Positions 42,735 to 50,498 of a stretch of DNA of 64,000 nt are shown piece after piece. The first letter of the stretch is position 1, and the number at the start of each line of letters is the position of its first letter. The stretch lies in contig NZ_LMEO01000052.1 of the NCBI RefSeq assembly GCF_001426375.1, positions 102,261 through 166,260 of the forward strand, given 5' to 3'. The notes below the pieces were generated by a model. The model saw only the letters and a list, made by a program, of their open reading frames with translations. It was not told the DNA's origin and did no database searches. The DNA comes from Paenibacillus sp. Root444D2. GTDB taxonomy: Bacteria > Bacillota > Bacilli > Paenibacillales > NBRC-103111. Position numbers and translations under genes: made by a program.

Positions 42735-43718
42735 TTAGGCTTTGCGTCGATTCAAATGAACGAAAGTTATGGCCAAAGCCAGCACTAACACTCCGCCTTT
42801 GATAATATCAAATCCGAAATAAGGCACATTCAGCATCGTAAGTCCATTGAGCAATACGCCAATCAATACTGCACCAAAGAAAGTCCCTATGACATTAGGC
42901 TTCCCTGCACCAAGCACGGAATACCCGACGAACACCGAGGCAACAGCTTCCATCAAAAGCGGAGCACCGGCATCAATCTGTCCTGAACCGACACGAGAAG
43001 CATACAGAATACCACCGAACGCTGCGAAAATGCCTGATAGCACATAGGCCGCTAAGCGGATTTTATTAACGGAAATCCCGGAGAGACGTGCTGCCTCCCG
43101 ATTGCCCCCCGTAATGTAGAGCTGGCGCCCCCAGCGGGTGTATGTCAGAAAGACATGCACAGCGATAACAGCCACAATCATAAGAATAACAGGTACAGGT
43201 ACACCAAGGAGCTTACCTTGACCGATCCACAGAAATTCCGGCGTAAACTTTCCTTTGGCCACCGTACCGTCTTGGAATCTCATATTATTATAGATGGAAA
43301 AGCCTTTCGTATACGTTTTTTGCACGCCACCGATGATATACATCACCGCTAAAGTAGCAAGTAAATCGGGAATGCGAATTTTTACGATGAGCCATGAATT
43401 TATGAGACCGATGACAGCACCTATAACAAGAGGAACAATGATGACCAGAATGAGTGGCTGTTGGTACCAAACCATCAAAGCAGCCGCAGCTACTGTTGAT
43501 AATGAAACCGTAGAACCTACGGATAAATCAAACCCGTCCACAATTTGCGATAACGTGACCCCAATAGCGACAAACATCACAATCGATATCGACCTTAAAA
43601 TATCCGCGATATTATCATAAGTCATAAAATTTTCATTAATGAACGAAAAGACGATAACCACCAACGCAATGATGAACAAAGCGCCGTATTTAAACGTAAA
43701 ATCCAAACTTCTTTCCTT
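42735..43718 (-). CDS. Sugar ABC transporter permease (RbsC/MglC type)
   Basis: 327 residues, about eight to ten helices, with the BPD-type motif GGNREAARLSGISVNKIRLA and FAAFGGILYASRVGSGQ typical of ribose/galactose-family permeases. GGGGGAGG lies ten bases before ATG 43718; the longer frame from 43748 lies within the ATPase end. Three bases separate it from the ATPase stop. No terminator was identified after it. Confidence 0.92.
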   Translation of the reverse strand, partial: KERSLDFTFKYGALFIIALVVIVFSFINENFMTYDNIADILRSISIVMFVAIGVTLSQIVDGFDLSVGSTVSLSTVAAAALMVWYQQPLILVIIVPLVIGAVIGLINSWLIVKIRIPDLLATLAVMYIIGGVQKTYTKGFSIYNNMRFQDGTVAKGKFTPEFLWIGQGKLLGVPVPVILMIVAVIAVHVFLTYTRWGRQLYITGGNREAARLSGISVNKIRLAAYVLSGIFAAFGGILYASRVGSGQIDAGAPLLMEAVASVFVGYSVLGAGKPNVIGTFFGAVLIGVLLNGLTMLNVPYFGFDIIKGGVLVLALAITFVHLNRRKA

Positions 43719-43722
43719 CATG

Positions 43723-45231
43723 CTATTCAGCCTCCCCCGCACTCGCATACGTTAAAATGAGATCCTGCGTCGCTTCCGCGCGGGAGAGCTCCTTCACCAC
43801 AGAACCGTAGCTCATTACTAAAATGCGATCGGCAATTCCTATAATTTCATTTAGCTCGCAGGATAAATAAATAATGCCTTTACCTTCCGACGCCAATTGA
43901 CCGATTAAGCGGAAAATATCGCTTTTCGCGCCAACATCGACCCCTTTGGTCGGCTCATCAAACATATAGACATCGGCATTCGTCGGCAGCCATTTGCCCA
44001 CGGCCACCTTCTGCTGGTTGCCGCCGCTTAGATGCTTCACCACGCGATTCGGATCGCTGGGCTGCACGCCCAGCTGTTCTACCATCTTCGCCGCGTGCAC
44101 ACTCTCCGCGCCGCGCTGCACAAAGCCGAGCGAGCTCAGCTTGCGCAATATCGGAAGCGACAGATTGTGCTTCACCGTCTCCTCCACGAGGACGCCCTGC
44201 TTGCGCCGCTCCTCGGGCACGAGCGCGATGCCGGCGCGCACGGCATCCTCCGGCTGGCGCAGCGCGAGCTTGCGCCCGGCGAGCCACACCTCGCCGCCGT
44301 CCGCGGCGTCGGCGCCGAAGATCAGCCGGCTCAGCTCCGTCTTGCCGGCGCCGACCAACCCCACAACGCCGAGAATTTCACCTCGGCGGAGGGCAAAGCT
44401 GACGCCGCGCACCTTGGTGCCGCGGCGCAGCCCTTTCACCTCGAGGAGGGTATCGCCGATTGGAACATCGGCTTTGGGGAACTCCTCGGTGAAGGTCTTG
44501 CCCAGCATCGCCTCAATGACCCCGGCGATGTCCATGTCTGCGGCCGCCTGCGTGAGCACGTGGCGGCCGTCGCGCATGATCGTGATCCGGTCAGCGACAC
44601 GGAACACTTCCTGCAAGCGGTGGGAGATGAAGATAATCCCCACCCCTTCGCGCTTGAGGCTGTCCATGATCTGGAACAGCCACTCTGACTCCTCCAGACT
44701 AAGCGGGGCTGTCGGCTCGTCGAAAATGATGATCTTGGCCTTATGAGCCATCGCTCTTGCGATAAGTACTAGCTGCTTCTGGGAGATGCTCAGCTCGTCC
44801 ACCTTGCTGCGAACAGAGAACGCAGCCCCGATCTTTGCTAGAATCCCTTCAGCCTCCCGATGCAGCTTTCTCCAGCTGACCCAGGCACCGCCTTGAACCA
44901 TTTTATCCATCATGACATTTTCGGTCACCGTAAGCCCAGCCACCAAGGCTGTATCAACTTCTTGATAGACGCAATAGATACCTTGGTTCATAGCTTCCTT
45001 AGGCGTCTGTATATGGAGAGACTGGCCGTTTATCGAAATTTGCCCCGTATCATGGGTATAAGCGCCGGATAAAATCTTCATCAAGGTGCTCTTGCCAGCA
45101 CCGTTAGCCCCGAGCAAGGCATGAATTTCTTTGGTTTGCAGGTCAAAATCAACCTCCTGAAGCGCCTTCACACCGGGGAACGATTTGGAGATGCCTCTCA
45201 TATGCAGCAAAGATCCGTTGTTTACCGACAT
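43723..45231 (-). CDS. Sugar ABC transporter ATPase, two nucleotide-binding domains (RbsA/MglA type)
   Basis: 502 residues. The first domain has Walker A GANGAGKSTLM, Walker B IIIFDEPTAPLS, signature ELSISQKQLV; the second has the degenerate P-loop GLVGAGKTELS, signature HLSGGNQQKVAVGKWL and DVYMFDEPTKGVD. Drives import of a monosaccharide with the neighbouring permease and binding protein. The third of three tandem ATG codons (45231) has GAGAGGTG at proper distance. Roughly 43960-44560, covering the linker and most of the second domain, is strikingly GC-rich compared with both ends of the gene and all neighbours. Confidence 0.93.
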   Translation of the reverse strand: MSVNNGSLLHMRGISKSFPGVKALQEVDFDLQTKEIHALLGANGAGKSTLMKILSGAYTHDTGQISINGQSLHIQTPKEAMNQGIYCVYQEVDTALVAGLTVTENVMMDKMVQGGAWVSWRKLHREAEGILAKIGAAFSVRSKVDELSISQKQLVLIARAMAHKAKIIIFDEPTAPLSLEESEWLFQIMDSLKREGVGIIFISHRLQEVFRVADRITIMRDGRHVLTQAAADMDIAGVIEAMLGKTFTEEFPKADVPIGDTLLEVKGLRRGTKVRGVSFALRRGEILGVVGLVGAGKTELSRLIFGADAADGGEVWLAGRKLALRQPEDAVRAGIALVPEERRKQGVLVEETVKHNLSLPILRKLSSLGFVQRGAESVHAAKMVEQLGVQPSDPNRVVKHLSGGNQQKVAVGKWLPTNADVYMFDEPTKGVDVGAKSDIFRLIGQLASEGKGIIYLSCELNEIIGIADRILVMSYGSVVKELSRAEATQDLILTYASAGEAE

Positions 45232-45260
45232 CATCATTCACCTCTCATCTTAATCTGAAA

Positions 45261-45286
45261 GTCCCATCGCATATTGACGATGGGAC
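45261..45286 (-). other. Hairpin between sugar-binding protein and ATPase genes
   Basis: GTCCCATCG/CGATGGGAC stem, loop TCAATATG, 15 bases after the binding-protein stop. Fits the usual mRNA-stabilising or attenuating hairpin that raises binding-protein yield. Confidence 0.7.
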
Positions 45287-45300
45287 CGCATTGGACAACA

Positions 45301-46395
45301 CTATTTTTTTTCTGCAGCTTTTAACCAGTCGGTATAGCCTTGTTGGCTTCCGCCCCAGCCTTTGACATATTCGCTAAGCTGTGTTGTATTTACTTGCTTG
45401 TCCTTCGGCAGTTGGTCTCTGGATACATAAACAGGCTCCAGTACCACTTTCTCAGGCGTTTGATCACCATGCAGCTTCTGATACAGGTAACGCACTTGCA
45501 CGCGACCGATATCCTTCGGATCTACCGCAGCTGATGCTACCCATGGGCTTTTTGGATCTTGCAGCAATTGCAAGTCTTCATCGCTCAAGTCAATCCCGTA
45601 TACTTTAATTTCTGTACGACCTGCTTGTTGAATGGCACGGGACGCGCCTTTCGCAAACTCATCCCAAGCTGTCCATACCGCTGTAATATCGCCTTTGTTC
45701 GGGTATTTCTTCAGAATCGCTTCCATTTGCGTTTGTGTATCTAACGCAGGATCTTTGGCTGTACCGAAAGCAGCGACTTCTTTAATGTCTGGATATTTCT
45801 TTTGGAAAGCTTGGTAAGCGAGTTGTCTGCGTTCCATCGGTGCAAAGCCGGCTACCCATACTTTCACGATGTTCCCTTTACCGCCGGCATCCTTCGCAAG
45901 CTGCTCTAGCGTAGCTTCAGCCATCTTCTGATCGCCTTGCTCTAAGGACGTAACACCCGGAACAGAAAGGATCGAATCGAAACTTACAACTGGGATTTTC
46001 TTTTCAAGTGCTTTCTTCACGCCTGCTTCCAATGCTTCAGCTGTTCCATGATCGATGAGAATACCATCGAATTTCTGATTAATCGCTGCATCCAGATTGG
46101 ATGACATTTTCGCCAGATCCGTATCAGCAACGAATACCGTTACCTTACCGCCAAGTTTCTCTACTTGTTCCTTCACGCCTTCTACATACTGAGACGAAAA
46201 TGTACCTGTATTGAATTGCATCACGAGTGCAATTTTCTTTCCGCTTAAATCTGCTGCTTTAGCTGCGTCAGTTGCCTTCGCACTTGCTGCAGGTGTTGCC
46301 GTCGCGCCGCTGTTCTCTGTTTGTCCGCAGGCTGCAAGCAAGCTTCCTACTAAAGCCAAAATGATGAATAAACCGCCTAATTTCGTTCTTTTCAT
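45301..46395 (-). CDS. Sugar-binding lipoprotein (type 4 periplasmic-binding fold)
   Basis: 364 residues. Lipobox LLAACGQ after a hydrophobic signal, then an Ala/Thr-rich linker. The fold pattern (KIALVMQFNTGTFSSQYVEG, AAINQKFDGILIDHGTAEAL, EKKIPVVSFDSI, NKGDITAVWTAWDEFAKGAS) is that of ribose/galactose-binding proteins. First gene of the three-gene import operon. GGGAGGG before ATG 46395. The sugar cannot be told; no regulator adjoins. The 304-bp gap upstream (46396-46699) has no gene, only hairpins. Confidence 0.92.
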   Translation of the reverse strand: MKRTKLGGLFIILALVGSLLAACGQTENSGATATPAASAKATDAAKAADLSGKKIALVMQFNTGTFSSQYVEGVKEQVEKLGGKVTVFVADTDLAKMSSNLDAAINQKFDGILIDHGTAEALEAGVKKALEKKIPVVSFDSILSVPGVTSLEQGDQKMAEATLEQLAKDAGGKGNIVKVWVAGFAPMERRQLAYQAFQKKYPDIKEVAAFGTAKDPALDTQTQMEAILKKYPNKGDITAVWTAWDEFAKGASRAIQQAGRTEIKVYGIDLSDEDLQLLQDPKSPWVASAAVDPKDIGRVQVRYLYQKLHGDQTPEKVVLEPVYVSRDQLPKDKQVNTTQLSEYVKGWGGSQQGYTDWLKAAEKK

Positions 46396-46556
46396 GAGTT
46401 ACCCTCCCGATCTAATGCTTGACTCTATTTCCTATTAACTCTATCAAAACATTATACCGAGTAATTTAATAGGAATTACTGTATATTAGCATTGGGAGGA
46501 TTTCCCGTCAATACATTTGAAGATATTTTTTCTTAAATTTCGACTTTTTTTACCAC

Positions 46557-46644
46557 ATAAGAAAGTATAAGCTTTCGGTTCCCGAAAACCACTTTCTTAT
46601 TGGCGATAAAACCTAATATAGGGATCTTTGGTCGTAGACCAAAG
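46557..46644. other. Two inverted repeats in the gap upstream of the sugar operon
   Basis: ATAAGAAAGT/ACTTTCTTAT flank an inner TTTCGG-TTC-CCGAAA (about 46557-46601), followed by CTTTGGTC-GTA-GACCAAAG (about 46628-46646). Neither has a convincing U tract. They lie between the sugar operon and the RNase H gene, both on the minus strand, so they may end the latter's transcript. Confidence 0.45.
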
Positions 46645-46699
46645 TCTCTCCTCGTTAAACGCGGTCGCTCATCCTTGAATAGCCTCGATAGAGGTTTTC

Positions 46700-47347
46700 T
46701 CATTTCCTTCCAAAGTCAGCCTTGATTTCTCCCCATTTCCGCGTATCCCACTTCACAATTTTATTGGAATAGGTGTTTGTTTTGAGCCATTTCAACGCTC
46801 GATCAACTAATATCCATATTTCTTCTGTGGAAGCATCCCTAACTAGATTGGTGGAAACCTCCTTTTTACGTATCCAGCTCAAAGCTGTAACTGAATCGGT
46901 ATAAATGGTTTTATCACTTCCTTGCTTCTGCAAATAAGCGAGCCCATGAACAATAGCAAGAAACTCACCTAAATTATTCGTCCCTTTGGAAATAGGGCCT
47001 TGATAGAAAATAATCTCACCCGTCTTCGTGTCAACGCCTTTGTATTCTACAATTCCTGGATTCCCGGAACAGCCAACATCGACAGAGATACTGTTATAAT
47101 CAACTTCTGGAGCTGTCTCAGGGGTAGCAGACTTCCCTTTTGCAGTCGCTGCTGTCCCCCCATTTCCAGAGAAATTCAGCGACTTCTGCCACCCCTTCTC
47201 CAGCGCTTGACGTGCTTCCAGCTCCGATTCATACGATTTAAATCTAGCTTGCGGATAACCTTTAGTCTGAGCCTGACAATCCGCCCATGTTCGGTAGATC
47301 CCTGGTTGATGTCCCACCCAAACAACATAATATTTCACTGCCGCCAT
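46700..47347 (-). CDS. Ribonuclease H with viroplasmin domain
   Basis: 215 residues. The amino end (KYYVVWVGHQPGIYRTWADC, then YPQARFKSYESELEARQAL) is a viroplasmin/RNase H1 hybrid-binding domain. After an Ala/Thr linker comes the RNase HI domain: SVDVGCSGNP (Asp), NNLGEFLAI (Glu), TIYTDSV (Asp) and the last Asp in IKADFGRK. Degrades the RNA of RNA-DNA hybrids. ATG 47347 follows GGAGTG and starts one base after the previous gene's stop, so the two are coupled. Confidence 0.9.
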   Translation of the reverse strand: MAAVKYYVVWVGHQPGIYRTWADCQAQTKGYPQARFKSYESELEARQALEKGWQKSLNFSGNGGTAATAKGKSATPETAPEVDYNSISVDVGCSGNPGIVEYKGVDTKTGEIIFYQGPISKGTNNLGEFLAIVHGLAYLQKQGSDKTIYTDSVTALSWIRKKEVSTNLVRDASTEEIWILVDRALKWLKTNTYSNKIVKWDTRKWGEIKADFGRK

Positions 47348-47348
47348 C

Positions 47349-47846
47349 TTATTCACTCCATAATTGTTGATGTATTTGATGTACAAGATCCTCGACCACT
47401 TTCACTGTATCACCGAAATAAGGCCGATAGTCCAAACCTTTAATAAACGCAAGATACGCTTCGCCTACCGCCAAAACCTTCTTACTGTACTCCAAGCTAG
47501 GGAGGATATGCGTTTCAAGCTCGCGATACGTTCCGTTAGAGCGCTCCTCAACGGATACGAGTTCCACTTGATCATCCGCCAGATGACGGACAACGAACGA
47601 AAAACCTCTACACTCCGGATCTCCGCAGCCGCATACAAAGAACGGCATTCGCTCCCATTGATCCGCTGGCGCAAAACGATTCGGCGCGGTATCATGTAGG
47701 GCACTGTACAAGAACGCCGGAAGCCCCACATCTACACAGAGAGGCTCTTCAATAATGATACTATCGTCCACCGCCATGAGGACATCTGCCTGAATAATTT
47801 GTAAATCCTTATCTAGGGACCAGCCCTTTATGGATATATCAAACAT
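47349..47846 (-). CDS. Hypothetical protein with a CxCxxxxC metal-site-like motif
   Basis: 165 residues, acidic and soluble. It contains FFVCGCGDPECRGFSFVV, where three Cys could bind metal. Strands at the start (FDISIKGWSLDKDLQIIQAD) and a helical end follow. I do not recognise a named family. The gene is followed by the RNase H gene after one base, suggesting a shared role or at least co-translation. ATG 47846 with GGCAGGAG upstream. Confidence 0.72.
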   Translation of the reverse strand: MFDISIKGWSLDKDLQIIQADVLMAVDDSIIIEEPLCVDVGLPAFLYSALHDTAPNRFAPADQWERMPFFVCGCGDPECRGFSFVVRHLADDQVELVSVEERSNGTYRELETHILPSLEYSKKVLAVGEAYLAFIKGLDYRPYFGDTVKVVEDLVHQIHQQLWSE

Positions 47847-47954
47847 AACTCCTGCCTCCGCTCTCCCATTTATTCGGTTTTCTCATTATAGCAAAGACTG
47901 TGCATTCCTGCTTTTAAGGTTTATTAATGTGGTTAAAATTTCCAGTTTAGGTTA

Positions 47955-47984
47955 TGAGTATAATTCCTAAAAAAGATTATACTA
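47955..47984 (+). promoter_or_regulatory. Sigma-G-like promoter of SASP 2
   Basis: -35 TGAGTA (47955-47960), 17-bp spacer, -10 TATACTA (47978-47984); weaker than the SASP 1 promoter but with the same layout. Confidence 0.55.
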
Positions 47985-48006
47985 CCATTACTGGAGGTGA
48001 TATCAG

Positions 48007-48246
48007 ATGGCATCAGGACAATCTCGTAGCAGCAACCAACTAGTTGTTCCACAAGCTACACAAGCACTAGACCAATTGAAGTATGAAGTTGCTCAAGAAT
48101 TGGGCATCCAAATTCCTCAAGACGGCTACTATGGCTACATGGCTTCTCGTGATACAGGAGCAATCGGTGGTAACATCACTCGTCGTCTCGTGCAAATTGC
48201 TGAACAGCAACTTGCTGGCGGCGCTGCCGGTAAATTCAGCAGATAA
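48007..48246 (+). CDS. Alpha/beta-type small acid-soluble spore protein 2
   Basis: 79 residues, nearly identical to SASP 1 over KYEVAQELGIQIPQDGY and GAIGGNITRRLVQIAEQ, with a slightly longer carboxyl end. Binds and protects DNA in the spore core. ACTGGAGGTGAT precedes ATG 48007, and a sigma-G-like promoter lies 23-52 bases upstream. Probably a paralogue by duplication. Confidence 0.95.
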   Translation: MASGQSRSSNQLVVPQATQALDQLKYEVAQELGIQIPQDGYYGYMASRDTGAIGGNITRRLVQIAEQQLAGGAAGKFSR

Positions 48247-48269
48247 CAGTTTCCCCTATACTTACGTTT

Positions 48270-48319
48270 TAAAAGGGCTTTCTTTAAGTAGCAACCTACT
48301 TGGAAGAAGCCCTTCTTTT
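48270..48319 (+). terminator. Terminator of SASP 2
   Basis: AAAAGGGCTT..AAGTAG-CAAC-CTACTT..AAGCCCTTCTTTT. Confidence 0.92.
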
Positions 48320-48456
48320 ATGCTTATGGAAGTAAATAAACGGCTGAGACTTTCGATTCATACATTATGCTCGCTAACCTCTGATAGGCATGACTCCAAG
48401 ATTTGATCTTGAGTCTTTCCGCACTTGTGAGGATAGATTGGGCTATTGTGATATCA

Positions 48457-48642
48457 ATGTTGTATTATCTACAACAATTCACACGCCTAGAGGCTATTTT
48501 TCTGCTTGAAGTTGCAGTTCGTACAACATTTCGAGCCCAATTGCTAAGAAATCGCCTATATTTGGCCTAATTGTTGTACATTATGCAACAATGAAGGGAG
48601 AAAGGCTGGATTGGCAGCGATTGTTGCACTATCTACAACAAT
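48457..48642 (-). repeat. Four-palindrome intergenic repeat, copy D (full, reverse of A)
   Basis: Palindromes at 48459-48475, 48511-48527, 48573-48589 and 48623-48639, spacings 52, 62, 50 bp. Its reverse complement aligns with copy A along the whole length, including ATTGGGCTCGAAATGTTGTA and GCGTGTGAATTGTTGTA. Located between SASP 2 and the enzyme remnant. Confidence 0.85.
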
Positions 48643-48690
48643 AGCTAACTATCCTAATTAAGCTAAGGTTCATCACCTTACCCCCAAACC

Positions 48691-48725
48691 AAAAATAAAG
48701 GAAGCCCATGCACAAGTGCATAGGC
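48691..48725 (-). terminator. Terminator downstream of the PLP-enzyme remnant
   Basis: Minus strand: GCCTATGCA-CTTG-TGCATGGGC then TTCCTTTATTTTT. It is a preserved relic of the lost gene's 3' end, with the G-rich tail after it. Confidence 0.85.
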
Positions 48726-48793
48726 CTCTATAGATCAGTATGGCGAGTTGTCGCATACGGTTCCTCCGAGCTTATACCCTCGGGGCATGATAT

Positions 48794-48960
48794 TCATAGT
48801 AAGGTAGCCGCAGCCGCATCGTCTATATCCCGAATCAGTTCTTGCGGATCCTCAAGGCCCACGTAAAGGCGGACAATGTGCCGCTCGGTATCTCTGCTCC
48901 GCACCACATTTACATTGACTAGACTTTCAAATCCGCCCCAACTAACGCCAATTACGAGAA
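48794..48960 (-). pseudogene. Remnant of a Cys/Met-metabolism PLP enzyme (cystathionine gamma-synthase family)
   Basis: Minus strand, ending TGA at 48794. About 55 codons read ILVIGVSWGGFESLVNVN, then RHIVRLYVGLEDPQELIRDI and DDAAAATLL, which matches the carboxyl end of cystathionine gamma-synthase/methionine gamma-lyase-type enzymes (SWGG-FESL and IRLxVGLEDxxDLIxD). The stretch between the two blocks is shorter than usual, suggesting an internal deletion. Upstream the frame meets stops and then repeat copy E from about 48996; no start codon or PLP-lysine region exists in the window. It is a truncated relic that keeps its own terminator. Confidence 0.75.
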
Positions 48961-48995
48961 TAAGCTGCTGAACCCAATTAGTTGCTGAAGCGCCA

Positions 48996-49196
48996 ATTCA
49001 TTCACATACAGGCCATTTTGCAACAAATGAGCTCGAAAAGTTGTACAAACTGCAACTTCAAGTTGCTAAATAGCCTTTTGGCGTGTGAATTGTTGTAGAG
49101 AATACAACATTGGTAATCTCTAAAGCAATCTCTATAGCCTTTCTTCACTCACGAAAGCTAAATGGCTCTAAAATCGAATTTTGGAGTAATTCCTAC
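48996..49196 (+). repeat. Partial repeat, copy E (palindromes 3 and 4)
   Basis: Palindromes at 49040-49056 and 49092-49108, spacing 52 bp, in the orientation of copy A. Homology starts at the right arm of palindrome 2 (CAATTCATTCACATACAGGCC) and continues beyond palindrome 4 to GGCTCTA..ATCGAATTTTGGAGT. With copy D it forms an inverted pair around the enzyme remnant. Between 48247 and 49320 no intact gene exists. Confidence 0.8.
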
Positions 49197-49279
49197 CAAA
49201 GAACTAGCAAACAAACGATAAGAAAATCTAATAACTTACCGTTTGATTATGTAAATCTATCACCTTACCCCCGTCCCCC

Positions 49280-49313
49280 AAAAAAATAAAGGACTGCTCA
49301 TAATAAGCAGTCC
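49280..49313 (-). terminator. Terminator of the siderophore-binding protein gene
   Basis: Minus strand: GGACTGCT-TATTATG-AGCAGTCC followed by TTTATTTTTTT. Confidence 0.9.
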
Positions 49314-49320
49314 CTTCGTT

Positions 49321-50319
49321 TTAAGGCTTCACTTGATATAGGTTATACAAATCATCCAGCATGATGTTAGCCGCTTTGACACCGCCAGCTGTATTCCAAG
49401 TCGCATCATTCACTTTGATTAACTTATTTTCTTTAACCACTTTAAGATTTTTCCAGAGCGGGTCATTCATCCATTCCTGCTCTTGCTTGGTCCCTTTGCC
49501 ATCTCCGGTCTCATAAGTAAAATAAAATACTTTATCCGCAGCATCAAGCTCCGTTAGACGCTCCTTGGTAATGTCTTCGAACGATTTCTCATCACTCTTA
49601 GCATCCGAGCGAACGATACCGATTTGTTTAAAAATAACACCCGTGAACATATTGCCGTAATAGTATCTGGTTTTGCCACCCATAAAACGAACGACAGCCA
49701 CTTTCTCTTTCAGCTTATCGCCTGCTTTGCTTTTGAAATCCTCAATGCGTTTATCGAAAGCTGCGATGACTTTATCGCCTTCGGCTTTTTTATTTAGTGT
49801 ATCAGCGTATAAAAGGAAATTACTTTTCCACTCACCGCGCAGCGTCTCCGAATAGACCGTTGGAGCAATGGCTTTTAATTGATCGTAGACTTTCTCATGA
49901 CGCATCTTATTGCCAATGATCAAATCGGGTTTAAGCGATGCGATCAATTCCAAATTCGGCTGTGATTCACCGCCAACTGTCGTTACACCCTGCATATCAG
50001 CTTTAATATGATCAAACCATGGGTTTCCATAATAAGATTCAACCGCACCTACCGGTTTTATGCCTAACGCAAGAAGTGCTTCCGTTCCTTCATTGGTCAA
50101 AATGACAACACGCTTTGGATTCGCTGGTACAGCTGTTTCTCCCATGGCATGTTTAATGGTTCGAGTACTTTCCGCCTTCGCTGTTTCTTGAGCTGCTGCA
50201 GATGCCGAAGGCTGTGAACCTGGCTTATCACCACAAGCCGTCAAAACAACGGACAAAATAAACATAAGTGCAATAAGAGCCCAAGCTCTTCCTTGTTGAC
50301 GATTTCTTTTTCCAAACAT
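49321..50319 (-). CDS. Iron-siderophore-binding lipoprotein (FhuD/YfiY type)
   Basis: 332 residues. Lipobox VVLTACGDK after a signal segment (ALIALMFILSV). Type III binding fold: GETAVPANPKRVVILTNEGT, ALGIKPVGAVESYYG, LELIASLKPDLIIGN, and a long connecting helix. Captures ferric siderophore outside the membrane. ATG 50319 with GGAGGG upstream is preferred; the longer frame has no site. It is divergent from the two permeases and ATPase, and Fur boxes lie in between. Confidence 0.92.
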   Translation of the reverse strand: MFGKRNRQQGRAWALIALMFILSVVLTACGDKPGSQPSASAAAQETAKAESTRTIKHAMGETAVPANPKRVVILTNEGTEALLALGIKPVGAVESYYGNPWFDHIKADMQGVTTVGGESQPNLELIASLKPDLIIGNKMRHEKVYDQLKAIAPTVYSETLRGEWKSNFLLYADTLNKKAEGDKVIAAFDKRIEDFKSKAGDKLKEKVAVVRFMGGKTRYYYGNMFTGVIFKQIGIVRSDAKSDEKSFEDITKERLTELDAADKVFYFTYETGDGKGTKQEQEWMNDPLWKNLKVVKENKLIKVNDATWNTAGGVKAANIMLDDLYNLYQVKP

Positions 50320-50350
50320 ATAAATGAGTTCCCTCCACGCAGTCAATTGA

Positions 50351-50365
50351 TGATAACGATTATCA
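50351..50365. promoter_or_regulatory. Fur box 1
   Basis: TGATAACGATTATCA, a 7-1-7 inverted repeat with one mismatch, upstream of the binding-protein gene. Confidence 0.85.
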
Positions 50366-50412
50366 TTATCTATCATATATTACTAATTTATCACCTGCCT
50401 GTCAATCTATAT

Positions 50413-50427
50413 TGATAATGATTATCA
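50413..50427. promoter_or_regulatory. Fur box 2
   Basis: TGATAATGATTATCA, a perfect 7-1-7 Fur box, 72 bases before the first permease gene. The two boxes likely silence both divergent transcripts when iron is sufficient. Confidence 0.92.
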
Positions 50428-50498
50428 TATTCGTTGACTTCGCTAGTCAGACTCATTAAAATAAATGAAGCAGCATTTAAGGAAGCAGGCACTCATTC

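Noticed and set aside
44032..44688. Long plus-strand frames inside the sugar ATPase
   Set aside because: They are antisense shadows of the GC-rich block and show no recognisable motifs.
46557..46644. Inverted repeats as ends of an insertion sequence
   Set aside because: No transposase frame lies between or beside them, and the arms are local hairpins only 45 bases across.
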